Positions 35,335 through 44,158 of a stretch of 64,000 nucleotides of DNA are shown here, one piece after another. The translations under genes and the position numbers were made by a program. Source of the DNA: Candidatus Gastranaerophilales bacterium (GTDB lineage Bacteria; Cyanobacteriota; Vampirovibrionia; Gastranaerophilales; Gastranaerophilaceae); contig CALUWC010000001.1 of the NCBI GenBank assembly GCA_944324395.1, positions 124,001-188,000 on the forward strand. The letters are read 5' to 3'. How positions within the stretch are numbered: the stretch's first letter is position 1; the number at the start of each line of letters is the position of its first letter. The notes beneath the pieces were generated by a model. The model was given only the letters and a program-made list of their open reading frames with translations, made no database searches and had not been told where the DNA came from.

Positions 35335-37020
35335 AAAGAGATTTATATAATAGCCCCGGTTAAAAAGCCGGAGGATATTTTAAAGTTTTCTGCAAATACA
35401 AGATGTAAAGATTATTATGTTTATTATAACAAATTCTTAAACGGTAATTTTGATTACATTTCCGAATTTGTTGCTAATGCACGTACTGCAGATTGCAGAA
35501 TTTTTGTAAATTTTAAGCATGATATTGTCGAAGAAGAACTGCCTGAAATTAAAAAATTCCTTAAATATCTCAAAACTTCAGGTATAGATGGAATTTTTAT
35601 AAATAGTTTTGCGGTACTTGAAGCTATTAAGGTTTTTAAATTTCCTTTTCAGGTTATTGCAGATTCTTATTTTGATATTCATAATCTTGCGGGAATTGAC
35701 TTTATCAATAGCTTTCACAAAGTTACGGGATTGATAATTACTGAGGAAATTTATTTAAAAAATATTGTTAAAATAAAAAAATATACAAAACTTCCACTGG
35801 CTATAGATTCGGATAATCTTCCATGGTGTGCTGAAGATATTATCAAATTAAAAGCTATAGACAGTGTTATTGTGAAAGGTAAATTTGCATCTTCAGATGA
35901 TATATTGGAAGGAATTGAACTTATAGAAAATATTCTTGACAAGCCGAAACTTTTTAAAAATCAAAAACTTCCGTTTAAACATGTTAGAAAATGCATATAT
36001 AAAACAAATCATTTTTCCGGTGATATGGTTAGTGCAGAGGGTAAAGATTTTAAATTCAGCAGAAATATAAAATCTTTTGATTGGGAAGATGTTAATGAGG
36101 GTAAATCTTATGATAGTGATTTCACCCCGCTTATTGATAAAAATGCCGTTTTATCTTCAAAAGATAAATATAGAATAAATCTCAGATTGACATCATTATT
36201 GCAGATTCAGGAATTGAAAAAGTATATAGAGGATTTGGGGTTTAATCCTGTATATTCAATTGAATATGGAGAAATTGTTTCAACCAGCGACCTTGCTACA
36301 AGAAGTTTTTCAGAGGTTATAACGTTTGTTAAGGGTTTTTGTGCTAAATACGGCATAAAATTTCAGCTCTCAACTCCGGAAATATTGATAGAACGAGATT
36401 TTGACAGAGTTTATGAATATGAAAAGCAGCTGCTGCTTGAATATCCATGTCCTGATTCTTTGGTAATAAATAATATCGGTTATTTTTGGTCTTTTATCAA
36501 TGATTCGGAAATAAATCATATTCCGTTTGAAATCGGTCAGGGTATAAATCTTCTTAACAGTATGTCTATAAAGTGCTTGAATAATCTGGCTCCTATTGAT
36601 ACAATCGACTTTTCTCCATTCAAGGATTTACATTCTTTAGAAAAAATATTGAAAAAATTTAAAAATGAAATTCCAAACAAAAAATATACAATCGCAGGTA
36701 ATGTAAGGGTTTCAAGTATGGGATTGTGTCCGTTAAATAATGACAGTGCTATTGTTTCCCGTCTGTCCTGCAAGGCTCCTTGTTATAAAGGTCAGTATGC
36801 ACTTAAAGATCCTTCTCTTAAAAAACTTTTTCCGTTTGTTTGTGATGGCTTTTGCAGAATGCATATGTTTGAAGATAAAATTATTGATGATTTTTCTGTT
36901 ATTGATAACCTTTTGACTCTTGGAATTAATGAATTTGTTTTTGATTACAGTTCTTTGAATTTCAAGTATATTTCGATTTTACTCGATAAGTTTTTTACAT
37001 ATATTTCTAATGTAAAATAA
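35332..37020 (+). CDS. U32 peptidase-like protein
   Basis: A 562-residue protein whose last 110 residues carry a U32-type cysteine signature: SSMGLCPLN, CKAPCYKGQYAL and VCDGFCRMHM, four or more cysteines that in U32 proteins are iron-sulfur ligands. The N-terminal region reads as a TIM-barrel-like fold (GIDGIFINSFAVLEAIK, PFQVIADSYFDIHNL). U32 members act as collagenase-like proteases or in tRNA and quinone hydroxylation, so peptidase activity is not assured. Followed 75 bases later by the DUF2229 gene. Leaderless start. Confidence 0.7.
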   Translation: MKEIYIIAPVKKPEDILKFSANTRCKDYYVYYNKFLNGNFDYISEFVANARTADCRIFVNFKHDIVEEELPEIKKFLKYLKTSGIDGIFINSFAVLEAIKVFKFPFQVIADSYFDIHNLAGIDFINSFHKVTGLIITEEIYLKNIVKIKKYTKLPLAIDSDNLPWCAEDIIKLKAIDSVIVKGKFASSDDILEGIELIENILDKPKLFKNQKLPFKHVRKCIYKTNHFSGDMVSAEGKDFKFSRNIKSFDWEDVNEGKSYDSDFTPLIDKNAVLSSKDKYRINLRLTSLLQIQELKKYIEDLGFNPVYSIEYGEIVSTSDLATRSFSEVITFVKGFCAKYGIKFQLSTPEILIERDFDRVYEYEKQLLLEYPCPDSLVINNIGYFWSFINDSEINHIPFEIGQGINLLNSMSIKCLNNLAPIDTIDFSPFKDLHSLEKILKKFKNEIPNKKYTIAGNVRVSSMGLCPLNNDSAIVSRLSCKAPCYKGQYALKDPSLKKLFPFVCDGFCRMHMFEDKIIDDFSVIDNLLTLGINEFVFDYSSLNFKYISILLDKFFTYISNVK

Positions 37021-37095
37021 TATTTTTTTTACTGTTAAATTTTATTTTTTTGAGCTATTATATTTATAGTAGAAAATTTATTAGGGATTTTTGTC

Positions 37096-38178
37096 ATGGC
37101 ACAATCAAAATATGAAGAAAAAGTTATAGGAATACCAAGAGCGATGTCTTTTTATAACAATTATCCGTTTTATTTCGGGTTTTTTAATGATTTAGGCATC
37201 AAGATTATTTTGTCTGATGTTACCACAAAGCAGACTATGTCAGAAGGTGCGGGTTTGGTTGTTACCGAAACCTGTCTGCCTATCAAAGTTTATATAGGAC
37301 ATATTTTGAATTTGCTGAATAAAGGTGTTGATAAAATCTTTGTGCCTTCTTTGCAATCTATTGACAATAAGATATACAACTGTTCAAAAATCAGAGGATT
37401 GCCGGATTTGGTTCGCAATGTTGTAAAACAGCCTTTTACTATGATTGAAGCAACTCTGGATAAATCAGAAAAAAATCAGGGTTTATATGAATTTTTAGCA
37501 GAAGCGGTTAAGCCTTTCGGAATTACCGATATGAAAGTAATAAAAAGAGCTTCAAAAGCAGGCTGGAGATGTTATAACAATTTTCATGTTATGACAAAAT
37601 CAGGTATGCCTTATTCAAAGGCTTTAAGTTATGCTCTGCAGGGAAAGGTTGTTATTGCGAATAAAACTAAAGAATATCCTATTTCAATAGCACTTGTCGG
37701 GCATGCATACAATCTTTATGATGAACGTGTGTGTATGAAAGTCTTGGATAAACTTGAAAAAATGGATGTTGAAGTCTGCACCTCTTTACAATTATCAGAT
37801 GAACAGCTTGATGAAGGTATTGTAAGTCTCGGTAATGATAAATATTGGGCTAATGAAGACGAAATGACGGGTTCAGCAGGTCATTATTTGAAAGATAATA
37901 AAGTTGACGGAATTATTACTATTACTGCATTTGGCTGCGGTCCTGATTCATTGATGGTTGAAAGAATTACCCGCAGAGCAAAACAATTTAACAAACCATT
38001 GTTGAACTTAACAATAGATGAACAAACAGGTGAAGCCGGCTTTGTTACCAGATTGGAAGCTTTTGTTGATATGCTGTTCCGCAAAAAACGTGCAAGTATA
38101 GTTAATAAATTGAATCTTAAAGGTCAGGAAATTCAACCAGAATTTACTCCAAATGTTGAATATATTGAAACAAAATAA
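37096..38178 (+). CDS. DUF2229 (acyl-CoA dehydratase activase-related) protein
   Basis: The 360-residue protein begins VIGIPRAMSFYNNYPFYFGFFNDLGIK-like and has the family cysteines: VTETCLPIKVYIGH, IYNCSKIRG and ITAFGCGPDSLMVE, plus a TIDEQTGEAGFVTRLEAF end. These residues fit an iron-sulfur protein of the 2-hydroxyacyl-CoA dehydratase activator group. In many genomes this part is fused to, or next to, an ATPase (BcrAD/BadFG) module, which is missing here. Ribosome site AGGG ten bases ahead. Role unknown. Confidence 0.8.
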   Translation: MAQSKYEEKVIGIPRAMSFYNNYPFYFGFFNDLGIKIILSDVTTKQTMSEGAGLVVTETCLPIKVYIGHILNLLNKGVDKIFVPSLQSIDNKIYNCSKIRGLPDLVRNVVKQPFTMIEATLDKSEKNQGLYEFLAEAVKPFGITDMKVIKRASKAGWRCYNNFHVMTKSGMPYSKALSYALQGKVVIANKTKEYPISIALVGHAYNLYDERVCMKVLDKLEKMDVEVCTSLQLSDEQLDEGIVSLGNDKYWANEDEMTGSAGHYLKDNKVDGIITITAFGCGPDSLMVERITRRAKQFNKPLLNLTIDEQTGEAGFVTRLEAFVDMLFRKKRASIVNKLNLKGQEIQPEFTPNVEYIETK

Positions 38179-38199
38179 ATATAAATAATAAATAAAAGT

Positions 38200-38472
38200 T
38201 TATCCGATTAGAGAAAAATCTTCATCAAGGTTTTTCTCTAATTCTTTTATAAGTGTTGAAAGCGGTATTTCAAGCCCTTCTGCAATTCTCCATAGTGTTG
38301 TTAATTGGGGATCCTTGATTGATTTTTCAAGATCCGCCCACATTGATTTTGTCATACCGATTTCATCAGATATCAGAGTAATTGATTTGTTCTTTTTTTG
38401 TCTGTGATATTTAATTATTGCGGCAAGTTTTGCTTGCAGTATAGTTTTATTTTTATTGTACAAATCTTGCAT
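38200..38472 (-). CDS. XRE-family transcriptional regulator
   Basis: A 90-residue Cro/C1-type helix-turn-helix protein: LAAIIKYHRQKKNKSITLISDEIGMTKSMWADLEKS, then LWRIAEGLEIPLSTLI. There is no ligand or oligomer domain beyond the HTH. It is divergent from the prepilin 3 gene, with only 67 bases between starts. Two direct repeats in that gap are likely its operator. A TAAAAT box seven bases before the ATG suggests a near-leaderless mRNA. Confidence 0.88.
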   Translation of the reverse strand: MQDLYNKNKTILQAKLAAIIKYHRQKKNKSITLISDEIGMTKSMWADLEKSIKDPQLTTLWRIAEGLEIPLSTLIKELEKNLDEDFSLIG

Positions 38473-38485
38473 GTTTTTGATTTTA

Positions 38486-38523
38486 GTGCTAAATTAAGAA
38501 CAATACGTGCTAATATTAGAACA
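38486..38523. promoter_or_regulatory. Two 17-base direct repeats between XRE gene and prepilin 3
   Basis: GTGCTAAATTAAGAACA (38486-38502) and GTGCTAATATTAGAACA (38507-38523) repeat with a 21-base period, two helical turns, so both face the same side of the DNA. Each is itself an imperfect dyad (GTGCTAA/TTAGaAC). They lie across the only possible promoters for both divergent genes. Confidence 0.7.
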
Positions 38524-38539
38524 GATATAGAGAGGTTAA

Positions 38540-39253
38540 ATGAAAATTAAGGCTTTTACATTGGCTGAGGTATTGATAACTTTAGGAGTAATCGGTGTGA
38601 TTGCTGCGATTACAATTCCTATGCTGATAACAAAGTATCAGAAATTTCAAACGGTAACCCGATTAAAGGGAACGTATTCACAAATTGCACAGGCAATAAG
38701 GCTTTCTCAGGATGATAACGGCGATGTGGAAGGTTGGGATTTGGCATCTGCAGATTGGTTTGACAGATATTTGGCAAACTATATGAAGGTTACAAAAGCC
38801 AGATTGAAGGACTTAAATGAAGAAGGAGCTTTGGTATATAAGGAATTGTCTGGCAATAGGGAAACAGGATTTGCCATAATAAATAATGCTGTATATGGCG
38901 GGGCTACATCATATACATTATTAAACGGCGTCCAGCTTATGGTTGCAGATACTTACAGGGTTCAAGCTAACTCTGCGGGTATATTAATTGATATAAACGG
39001 TGCTTATACTCCGCCTAATAAATTCGGCAGAGATGTATTTTCTTTCTCTGTTAGAAATGACTATGGTTTTGTTCCTTCCGGTATGTATTCAACTGCTGAA
39101 TGCAGAGTTCCTGCAGAAGGAAATCCCGGAAGAGATTTTTTAAAAAACGGTACCTGTCTTCGCTATGGCTGTAACAAAGAAAGTCGCGGCAACTGGTGTG
39201 CAGCTCTTATTATGATGGATAGCTGGCAGATTGCTCCCGATTATCCCTGGTGA
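38540..39253 (+). CDS. Prepilin-like protein 3
   Basis: A 237-residue prepilin with leader MKIKA before FTLAEVLITLGVIGVIAAITIP. The globular part differs from copies 1 and 2: it has KYQKFQTVTRLKGTYSQIAQAI after the helix, INGAYTPPNKFGRDVF, and a Cys-rich end (CRVPAEG, CLRYGCNK, WCAALIMMDSWQI). This is the type with a DING-like pseudopilin motif near the C-terminus. GAGAGG site. Controlled perhaps by the divergent XRE protein. Confidence 0.85.
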   Translation: MKIKAFTLAEVLITLGVIGVIAAITIPMLITKYQKFQTVTRLKGTYSQIAQAIRLSQDDNGDVEGWDLASADWFDRYLANYMKVTKARLKDLNEEGALVYKELSGNRETGFAIINNAVYGGATSYTLLNGVQLMVADTYRVQANSAGILIDINGAYTPPNKFGRDVFSFSVRNDYGFVPSGMYSTAECRVPAEGNPGRDFLKNGTCLRYGCNKESRGNWCAALIMMDSWQIAPDYPW

Positions 39254-39347
39254 ATACTTTGTCTTTTAATGAATATAGAGGGCTGTCTTTTGTACTGTGT
39301 GTCCTGTCGATATTGTATGAGTACTTGCAAGCTTGTGAAATAAGTCT

Positions 39348-39362
39348 TATAATATTTGTATG
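39348..39362 (+). promoter_or_regulatory. -10 box six bases before acetyltransferase-like start
   Basis: TATAAT, ATTTGT, ATG: the same 15 bases as at the U32-like gene. No ribosome site is possible between promoter and start. Confidence 0.55.
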
Positions 39363-40328
39363 CAAATAAGAAGATTGACTTATTTTGATTATCCGAAACT
39401 TAAAAAATTGATTTCATATCTTTGCACCGATGAAAACGATAAACTTGCAAAATCTTTAATGGAAGAGCCTGTCGGTTTTGTCAATGCGATGCTGCCTCTT
39501 GAAATGAAATTTAAGTCCGAATCATTTATTCTTGTTGATCAAGGTGAAATTCTCGGATTGATTACAACTGCAAAAACTCCTGGCAACCCTTATAAAATCA
39601 ATATAACAAGGCTTATTTTTAAAGAAAATCTTTATGATGTTGCAAAGCAGCTTGTTGAATTTGTAATTCATAAATTTGGCGGAAAGGGGGCAACTTCCTT
39701 TTCTGTAACAATAGATGAGTGTCATGATGAGTTATTTGATTTATTCATTAATGGTTGTGGTTTCAGGCAGTGTGCTTCTGAAGTTTTGTGGAAGATAGAA
39801 AGACCTATTCCTGAAAAAACTGATTTAAAATGGCGTTATGCTCAGCAGTCTGATGCCGGTGCTATTTCTCAATTGTATAATGCTGAATTGATAAATATTT
39901 ATAAACCATCTTTAATCAGACATGAAAAGGAATTTCAGGAAAATCTGTTCTGTGGTTTTAACGATTATTACAAAACGAGGTATGTTATAGAAGAAGATAA
40001 AACAGTGCTGGGTTACTTTTCAATAACTACGAGTGATAATTTAAATTATATTCTTGATGTAACCACAAACAGCGGATATGATTTTGATTATGACAGTATA
40101 ATAAATACAATGCTATGTGAGATTGCACGTAAAAGGCGAGCTTTTTATCCTCTGGTTAAACAAAAAACTTATACAAAAAATTCCGAAAAATTTGAAAATT
40201 ATTTAAAATTAAAAGGTTATCTGCCGATTCAGACCCAGCAGATTCTGGTTAAAGATTTTTATAAACCCGTAAAGCAGGAATCTGCAAACTGGAATGTGTT
40301 TTTGCTTGGCGAAAACCAAATCGGATAA
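39360..40328 (+). CDS. Acetyltransferase-like protein, probably tandem GNAT
   Basis: A 322-residue protein with two halves that each look like a GNAT fold. The first begins MQIRRLTYFDYPKLKKLISYL and has SESFILVDQGEILGLI; the second begins WRYAQQSDAGAISQLYNAEL and has TRYVIEEDKTVLGYFSIT, the usual strand pair before the acetyl-CoA site. The acetyl-CoA loop (Q/R-x-x-G-x-G/A) is weak in both halves (KFGGKGA in the first), so activity is uncertain. Leaderless start. Confidence 0.6.
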   Translation: MQIRRLTYFDYPKLKKLISYLCTDENDKLAKSLMEEPVGFVNAMLPLEMKFKSESFILVDQGEILGLITTAKTPGNPYKINITRLIFKENLYDVAKQLVEFVIHKFGGKGATSFSVTIDECHDELFDLFINGCGFRQCASEVLWKIERPIPEKTDLKWRYAQQSDAGAISQLYNAELINIYKPSLIRHEKEFQENLFCGFNDYYKTRYVIEEDKTVLGYFSITTSDNLNYILDVTTNSGYDFDYDSIINTMLCEIARKRRAFYPLVKQKTYTKNSEKFENYLKLKGYLPIQTQQILVKDFYKPVKQESANWNVFLLGENQIG

Positions 40329-40366
40329 TATTTTTTCATGTGAAATTAAAATATCAGAGCGGTAAT

Positions 40367-41608
40367 TTATTTGATAATTTGATGTAGTGCATTCACAACA
40401 TCAATATCCCATTTTGTTCCGGCTTCTGTTTTTAATATTTCAAATGCCTGAGCTGGTTCCATTGCTTTTCTAAACGGTCTGTCGGAAGTCATTGCTGAAT
40501 AGGCATCAGCTACTGCAATAATTCTGGAGCCGAGCGGAATAGATTGCCCTTTCAAGCCTTCTGGCGACCCTGAACCGTCAACTCTTTCTGTTTGATAAGT
40601 TATATACGGAACAACTTCTGATAAGAAGTTTATGTTCATTAGCAGGTTTACACCGACATTTATATGATTTTTAATTTTTTGAAGTTCTTCAGGTGATAAT
40701 TTCCCGTTAGTTGCAAATATTTTTTCCGGAAGAGTTATTTTTCCGATATTTTGTAACAGGCCTGCATAGTATATTAAATCTGTTGTTTTTTCATTCAAAC
40801 CCAATTTTTTACAAATATTTCTTGCAAGCTTTGCACTGTTTCTTGAATGAGAAACAGTATATTGACCTTTTCTGTCAACTGCATTTGCTAATGCTTCTAC
40901 AAAGTTTTGCTGATAATCGCATAAATCTCCGATTAATGCTGTCAATACTGCACGTTCTTGTTTTAATTCTATTTCTGTCGTATCAGGATTGTCTATTAGG
41001 GTATTAGTATGTTCAATTTCATTTTGCAGAGTTATTGTTGTTCCTAACAAATTAGCAATACTCAAGACCAGTTCAAAATAGTCCTTTTCTAATTTTTCAG
41101 CAGTTTTTATTGTAATCATACCAACCGGCATTGTAGAACTTTTCATTGAAATGTATATATAACTATCCTTTTCAATGATTTCTTGATGTAAAAGTTCCTT
41201 AATATTTATTTCTATGGTATTTTCATTTTTGTCGCCGGACATTCCTACCGGAATCAGTTGTTTATTTTTTACAAGGTGTATCCAGCATTTTTCAACTTCA
41301 AGCATTTGAACAATGGATTTTGCAATTGAAGTATATATAGCTGTTTCTTCACCTGTAGAAAAGTTCAGGACACAGAGAGTATTTTTAGAGGAGTATATTC
41401 CGATAAGTTCTTTTAATTGATTTTGAAGTCTTTCTTTTTTGTTAGCTTTTGCACTGACTTTTTTTGCAAGATCTTCTGAAATCAAATTTTCTGAAATAAA
41501 ATCACCAAGATTAAGTGCAAACATTTCCTCTATCGGATCGCTGCCTAAAAATCTTTCAGATTGACCAAAAAGGGAAACTCCTGTTTGTTTCTTCTCTTCT
41601 TTATCCAT
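40367..41608 (-). CDS. GAF-like/HD-GYP protein with degenerate active site
   Basis: A 413-residue protein with a GAF-like sensor region (about 85-205), a short coiled segment, and an HD-GYP domain (about 235-413). The entry His is kept (YTVSHSRNSAKLARNIC), but the HD pair reads LLQNIGK (Q286-N287 where HD is expected). The HHE segment reads YQTERVDG (Y338-Q339), and GYP reads GSP. Several metal ligands are therefore lost. ARDAYSAMTS-type sequence (AVADAYSAMTSDRPFR) is kept. It is likely a non-hydrolytic c-di-GMP or nucleotide sensor. AAGGA site. Confidence 0.85.
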   Translation of the reverse strand: MDKEEKKQTGVSLFGQSERFLGSDPIEEMFALNLGDFISENLISEDLAKKVSAKANKKERLQNQLKELIGIYSSKNTLCVLNFSTGEETAIYTSIAKSIVQMLEVEKCWIHLVKNKQLIPVGMSGDKNENTIEINIKELLHQEIIEKDSYIYISMKSSTMPVGMITIKTAEKLEKDYFELVLSIANLLGTTITLQNEIEHTNTLIDNPDTTEIELKQERAVLTALIGDLCDYQQNFVEALANAVDRKGQYTVSHSRNSAKLARNICKKLGLNEKTTDLIYYAGLLQNIGKITLPEKIFATNGKLSPEELQKIKNHINVGVNLLMNINFLSEVVPYITYQTERVDGSGSPEGLKGQSIPLGSRIIAVADAYSAMTSDRPFRKAMEPAQAFEILKTEAGTKWDIDVVNALHQIIK

Positions 41609-41686
41609 AATTTTTCCTTTTACTACATGCCTTCTTCTTTATATACGGCATATTATTTTTAATCTTTAGTCCTTTTTTTAAAAATC

Positions 41687-41720
41687 ATACTAAAGTATGG
41701 GATTTTTTATACTTTAGTAT
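41687..41720. promoter_or_regulatory. Paired 12-base palindromes upstream of HD-GYP and GT2 genes
   Basis: ATACTAAAGTAT (41687-41698) and ATACTTTAGTAT (41709-41720) are complementary to each other across a ten-base spacer, and each is itself nearly palindromic. They sit in the 201-base divergent gap between the HD-GYP and glycosyltransferase genes, suggesting two sites for a dimeric regulator or one hairpin. Confidence 0.5.
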
Positions 41721-41797
41721 ATTATTTTTTGTAACAATTTGTAATTTTTGATTAAATATACCCCGGGTGTCTAATATCTAAGGGGGTAATATTTTTA

Positions 41798-41812
41798 GAT
41801 AATATATTTATG
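41798..41812 (+). promoter_or_regulatory. -10 box six bases before glycosyltransferase start
   Basis: GATAAT, ATATTT, ATG. Same -10 to ATG spacing as the U32-like and acetyltransferase-like genes, predicting a leaderless mRNA. Confidence 0.45.
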
Positions 41813-42691
41813 ACTGATAATGTAGAATTAAGTATAATAGTTCCGGTATATAATTCAGAGGCTTATCTTGAAAGATGTATAAGCTCTCTATTATCTCAAC
41901 AGCTTGCAAATATAGAAATTTTACTTATAAACGACGGTTCAACAGATAATAGTCTTGCAATTTGCAAGGAGTTCGAAACAAAAGATTCAAGAATAAAAGT
42001 CTTTAGTCAGGAAAATTCAGGGCAGAGCAAGGCCAGAAACCTTGGGATTGAAAATTCCTCCGGGGAATATGTTACGTTTACAGATTCAGATGATTGGGTA
42101 GATGTTGATTATTACGGGAAACTGATTGATGCTGCCAGACGTAATGATGCGGATGTTGCGTGCGGATCAATTATTCGGGAACGTAAAAATTCCAATAAAT
42201 TTAGAATAAATTATACCGAAGAAAAATGCTATATTTACCCTCAAGAAAAAATTGATGCTGCGTGTGTTCCTGATATGTGCTATGTATGGAATAAGGTTTA
42301 TAAGGCTTCTTATTTAAAAGAGTTAAAGCTAAAATTTATTGAAGGAATGTTTTTTGAAGACGTTGATTTTGTGACCAGAGCCGTTTATTTTTCAAATAAA
42401 ATTGTTACTGTTCCCGGTACGTATTATCATTATCGGGTAAATTCAAATTCAACTGTTAAAACAATGAAAAAATCCGATAAAAAAAGATTAGATTCTATAC
42501 TTTCTAAAAAGTATGTCCTTGAATTTTTTAGAAAGTATAATTTGAGCTCTCGTCCAAAAAATTTAATAAAAAAGAAAAATTGCATAAAATGTCTGGGGTT
42601 TACTATTTTGAAAGTGTATGAATGGGAAACCCGAAAAGTATATTATTTATTCGGAGCAATTCCAGTTATTGAAAAAATTTCTTACGCTTAA
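41810..42691 (+). CDS. Family 2 glycosyltransferase
   Basis: A GT-A-type glycosyltransferase, 293 aa: LSIIVPVYNSEAYLERCISSL, then EILLINDGSTDNSLAICKEF, GQSKARNLGIENSSGEYVTF and the nucleotide-metal motif TDSDDWVD. The FEDVDFVTRAVYF segment is the usual acceptor-side ED motif. No membrane span, so it is cytosolic or peripheral. It stands alone, not in a polysaccharide cluster; the sugar and acceptor cannot be named. Confidence 0.92.
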   Translation: MTDNVELSIIVPVYNSEAYLERCISSLLSQQLANIEILLINDGSTDNSLAICKEFETKDSRIKVFSQENSGQSKARNLGIENSSGEYVTFTDSDDWVDVDYYGKLIDAARRNDADVACGSIIRERKNSNKFRINYTEEKCYIYPQEKIDAACVPDMCYVWNKVYKASYLKELKLKFIEGMFFEDVDFVTRAVYFSNKIVTVPGTYYHYRVNSNSTVKTMKKSDKKRLDSILSKKYVLEFFRKYNLSSRPKNLIKKKNCIKCLGFTILKVYEWETRKVYYLFGAIPVIEKISYA

Positions 42692-42699
42692 TTGTAACA

Positions 42700-43179
42700 C
42701 TAGTAACCGATTGCCCAGTTAAAATTGCTTGATGCTGTTTTTACCGGTTGAGAAATATCTTTTTTGGAAGAGTTTAAAGCAGTTACTTCAATAACTTTTT
42801 CAGCTTTTTGTAATATATTATATTCGCCGATTTTATTATCCACATTATTGAAGGATTTAAATTTATCTAATTCGGCTTGTAAATCTTGATTTTCAACATT
42901 TAATCTTACTATTTCATTATCGAGCTTATTTAATTTTGCTTCATAATTCATAGCTATATAGTAGCTCACAAATGTAACAGCAATAGCAATTCCAAGACAA
43001 AAACAAAGAGATTTATTTATTTTTCGGGTAACCATTTCTCTGATTGTTATAGGTTTAACTTGATAAAAATCAGCTTCAATTACAGATGCTTCTTCCTTTA
43101 TCGGATTATCTGTATAACCTGCTTGCCGGTATAACAATTCTTGTTCTTCAATTTTTACTCTTGCTGAATTTAAATTCAT
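42700..43179 (-). CDS. ftsL: FtsL-like division protein
   Basis: A 159-residue bitopic protein: a cytosolic polar N-terminus (about 55 residues), one span (about residues 58-75, FCLGIAIAVTFVSYYIAM), then a leucine-zipper-like coiled coil (KLNKLDNEIVRLNVENQDLQ) and a polar tail. It follows rsmH with a 37-base gap, the standard ftsL position. FtsL forms the FtsQBL complex that activates septal wall synthesis. The assignment rests on topology and position, since FtsL is poorly conserved in sequence. Confidence 0.72.
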   Translation of the reverse strand: MNLNSARVKIEEQELLYRQAGYTDNPIKEEASVIEADFYQVKPITIREMVTRKINKSLCFCLGIAIAVTFVSYYIAMNYEAKLNKLDNEIVRLNVENQDLQAELDKFKSFNNVDNKIGEYNILQKAEKVIEVTALNSSKKDISQPVKTASSNFNWAIGY

Positions 43180-43216
43180 TCCCTAAACTACCTACCACTA
43201 AATTATTTACTCTAAC

Positions 43217-44152
43217 TTACCTTCGAATACATTTTGCAATTCTTAGCTTTGCACTTCGTGAAGGCGGATTCTCTCTAATCTCCTGCTCAGATGCCATTAT
43301 TGGTTTTTTATTTATCAGCTCCAGTATTGGAGGCGGACAGGTACATATCATTTGATTTTTCTCGCAATGGCAACGGGTCGAATGGTATTTGAAAACCTGC
43401 TTTACTACTCTGTCTTCAAGTGAATGAAAACTTATTACACTTATTATAGCACCAAATTCTAATAAATCCAATACATCATTTAATGTGTTTTTAACATTTT
43501 GTAACTCATGATTAACTTCAATTCTTATTGCCTGAAATACTCTAGTTGCAGGGTGAATGGAAGTTTTTACTCTTGGAGTTGCTTCAATTATGATATCGGA
43601 TAATTCTGTTGTTGTTTTAATCGGTTTATGTTTTCTGTGTTCTATAATAGCTTTTGCTATCCGTTTTGAAAATCGTTCTTCTCCGTATTCAGAAAATATT
43701 TTTACTAAATCATTTTCTGAATATTTGTTTACAACATCGTATGCGGAAAAATCGGAATCTTTGTTAAATCTCATATCAAGCGGGGCTTCTTTTGAAAATG
43801 AAAATCCTCGTTCCTGCTTTGTTAGCTGGTGGTATGATGCTCCAAGGTCAAATAAAATTCCGCCTGTTATTTTTTCTATTCCGAGATTTTTCAGTACGGA
43901 TTTTATATTGGTATAAGAATCTTTTACAATGGTTAGATTTTTATAATCTTTTAATCTTTCTGATGCAGCATCTATCGCATCTTGGTCTATGTCAAAAGCA
44001 ATTAGTTTACCGTCAGGCGAGATGTTCTGTAATATAAGTTCGCTGTGTCCGCCGCCGCCAAGAGTGCAATCTACATATATAAGTCCGTTTTGGCAATTTA
44101 AAGCGTCAACTGCTTCTTTTTTCATAACGGTGTAGTGTTTAAATTCATTCAT
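43217..44152 (-). CDS. rsmH: 16S rRNA m4C1402 methyltransferase RsmH
   Basis: RsmH (MraW) methylates N4 of C1402 in 16S rRNA using S-adenosylmethionine. Family marks: HYTVMKKEAVDAL, YVDCTLGGGGHSELIL, FDIDQDAI, GILFDLGASYHQL, RGFSF...PLDMRF and ISFHSLEDRVVKQVF. 311 aa. A TGC-TAAAAT extended -10 box ends six bases before the ATG, again predicting a leaderless mRNA. It begins a two-gene rsmH-ftsL unit about 24 kb from the main wall cluster. Confidence 0.97.
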   Translation of the reverse strand: MNEFKHYTVMKKEAVDALNCQNGLIYVDCTLGGGGHSELILQNISPDGKLIAFDIDQDAIDAASERLKDYKNLTIVKDSYTNIKSVLKNLGIEKITGGILFDLGASYHQLTKQERGFSFSKEAPLDMRFNKDSDFSAYDVVNKYSENDLVKIFSEYGEERFSKRIAKAIIEHRKHKPIKTTTELSDIIIEATPRVKTSIHPATRVFQAIRIEVNHELQNVKNTLNDVLDLLEFGAIISVISFHSLEDRVVKQVFKYHSTRCHCEKNQMICTCPPPILELINKKPIMASEQEIRENPPSRSAKLRIAKCIRR

Positions 44153-44158
44153 AATTGT

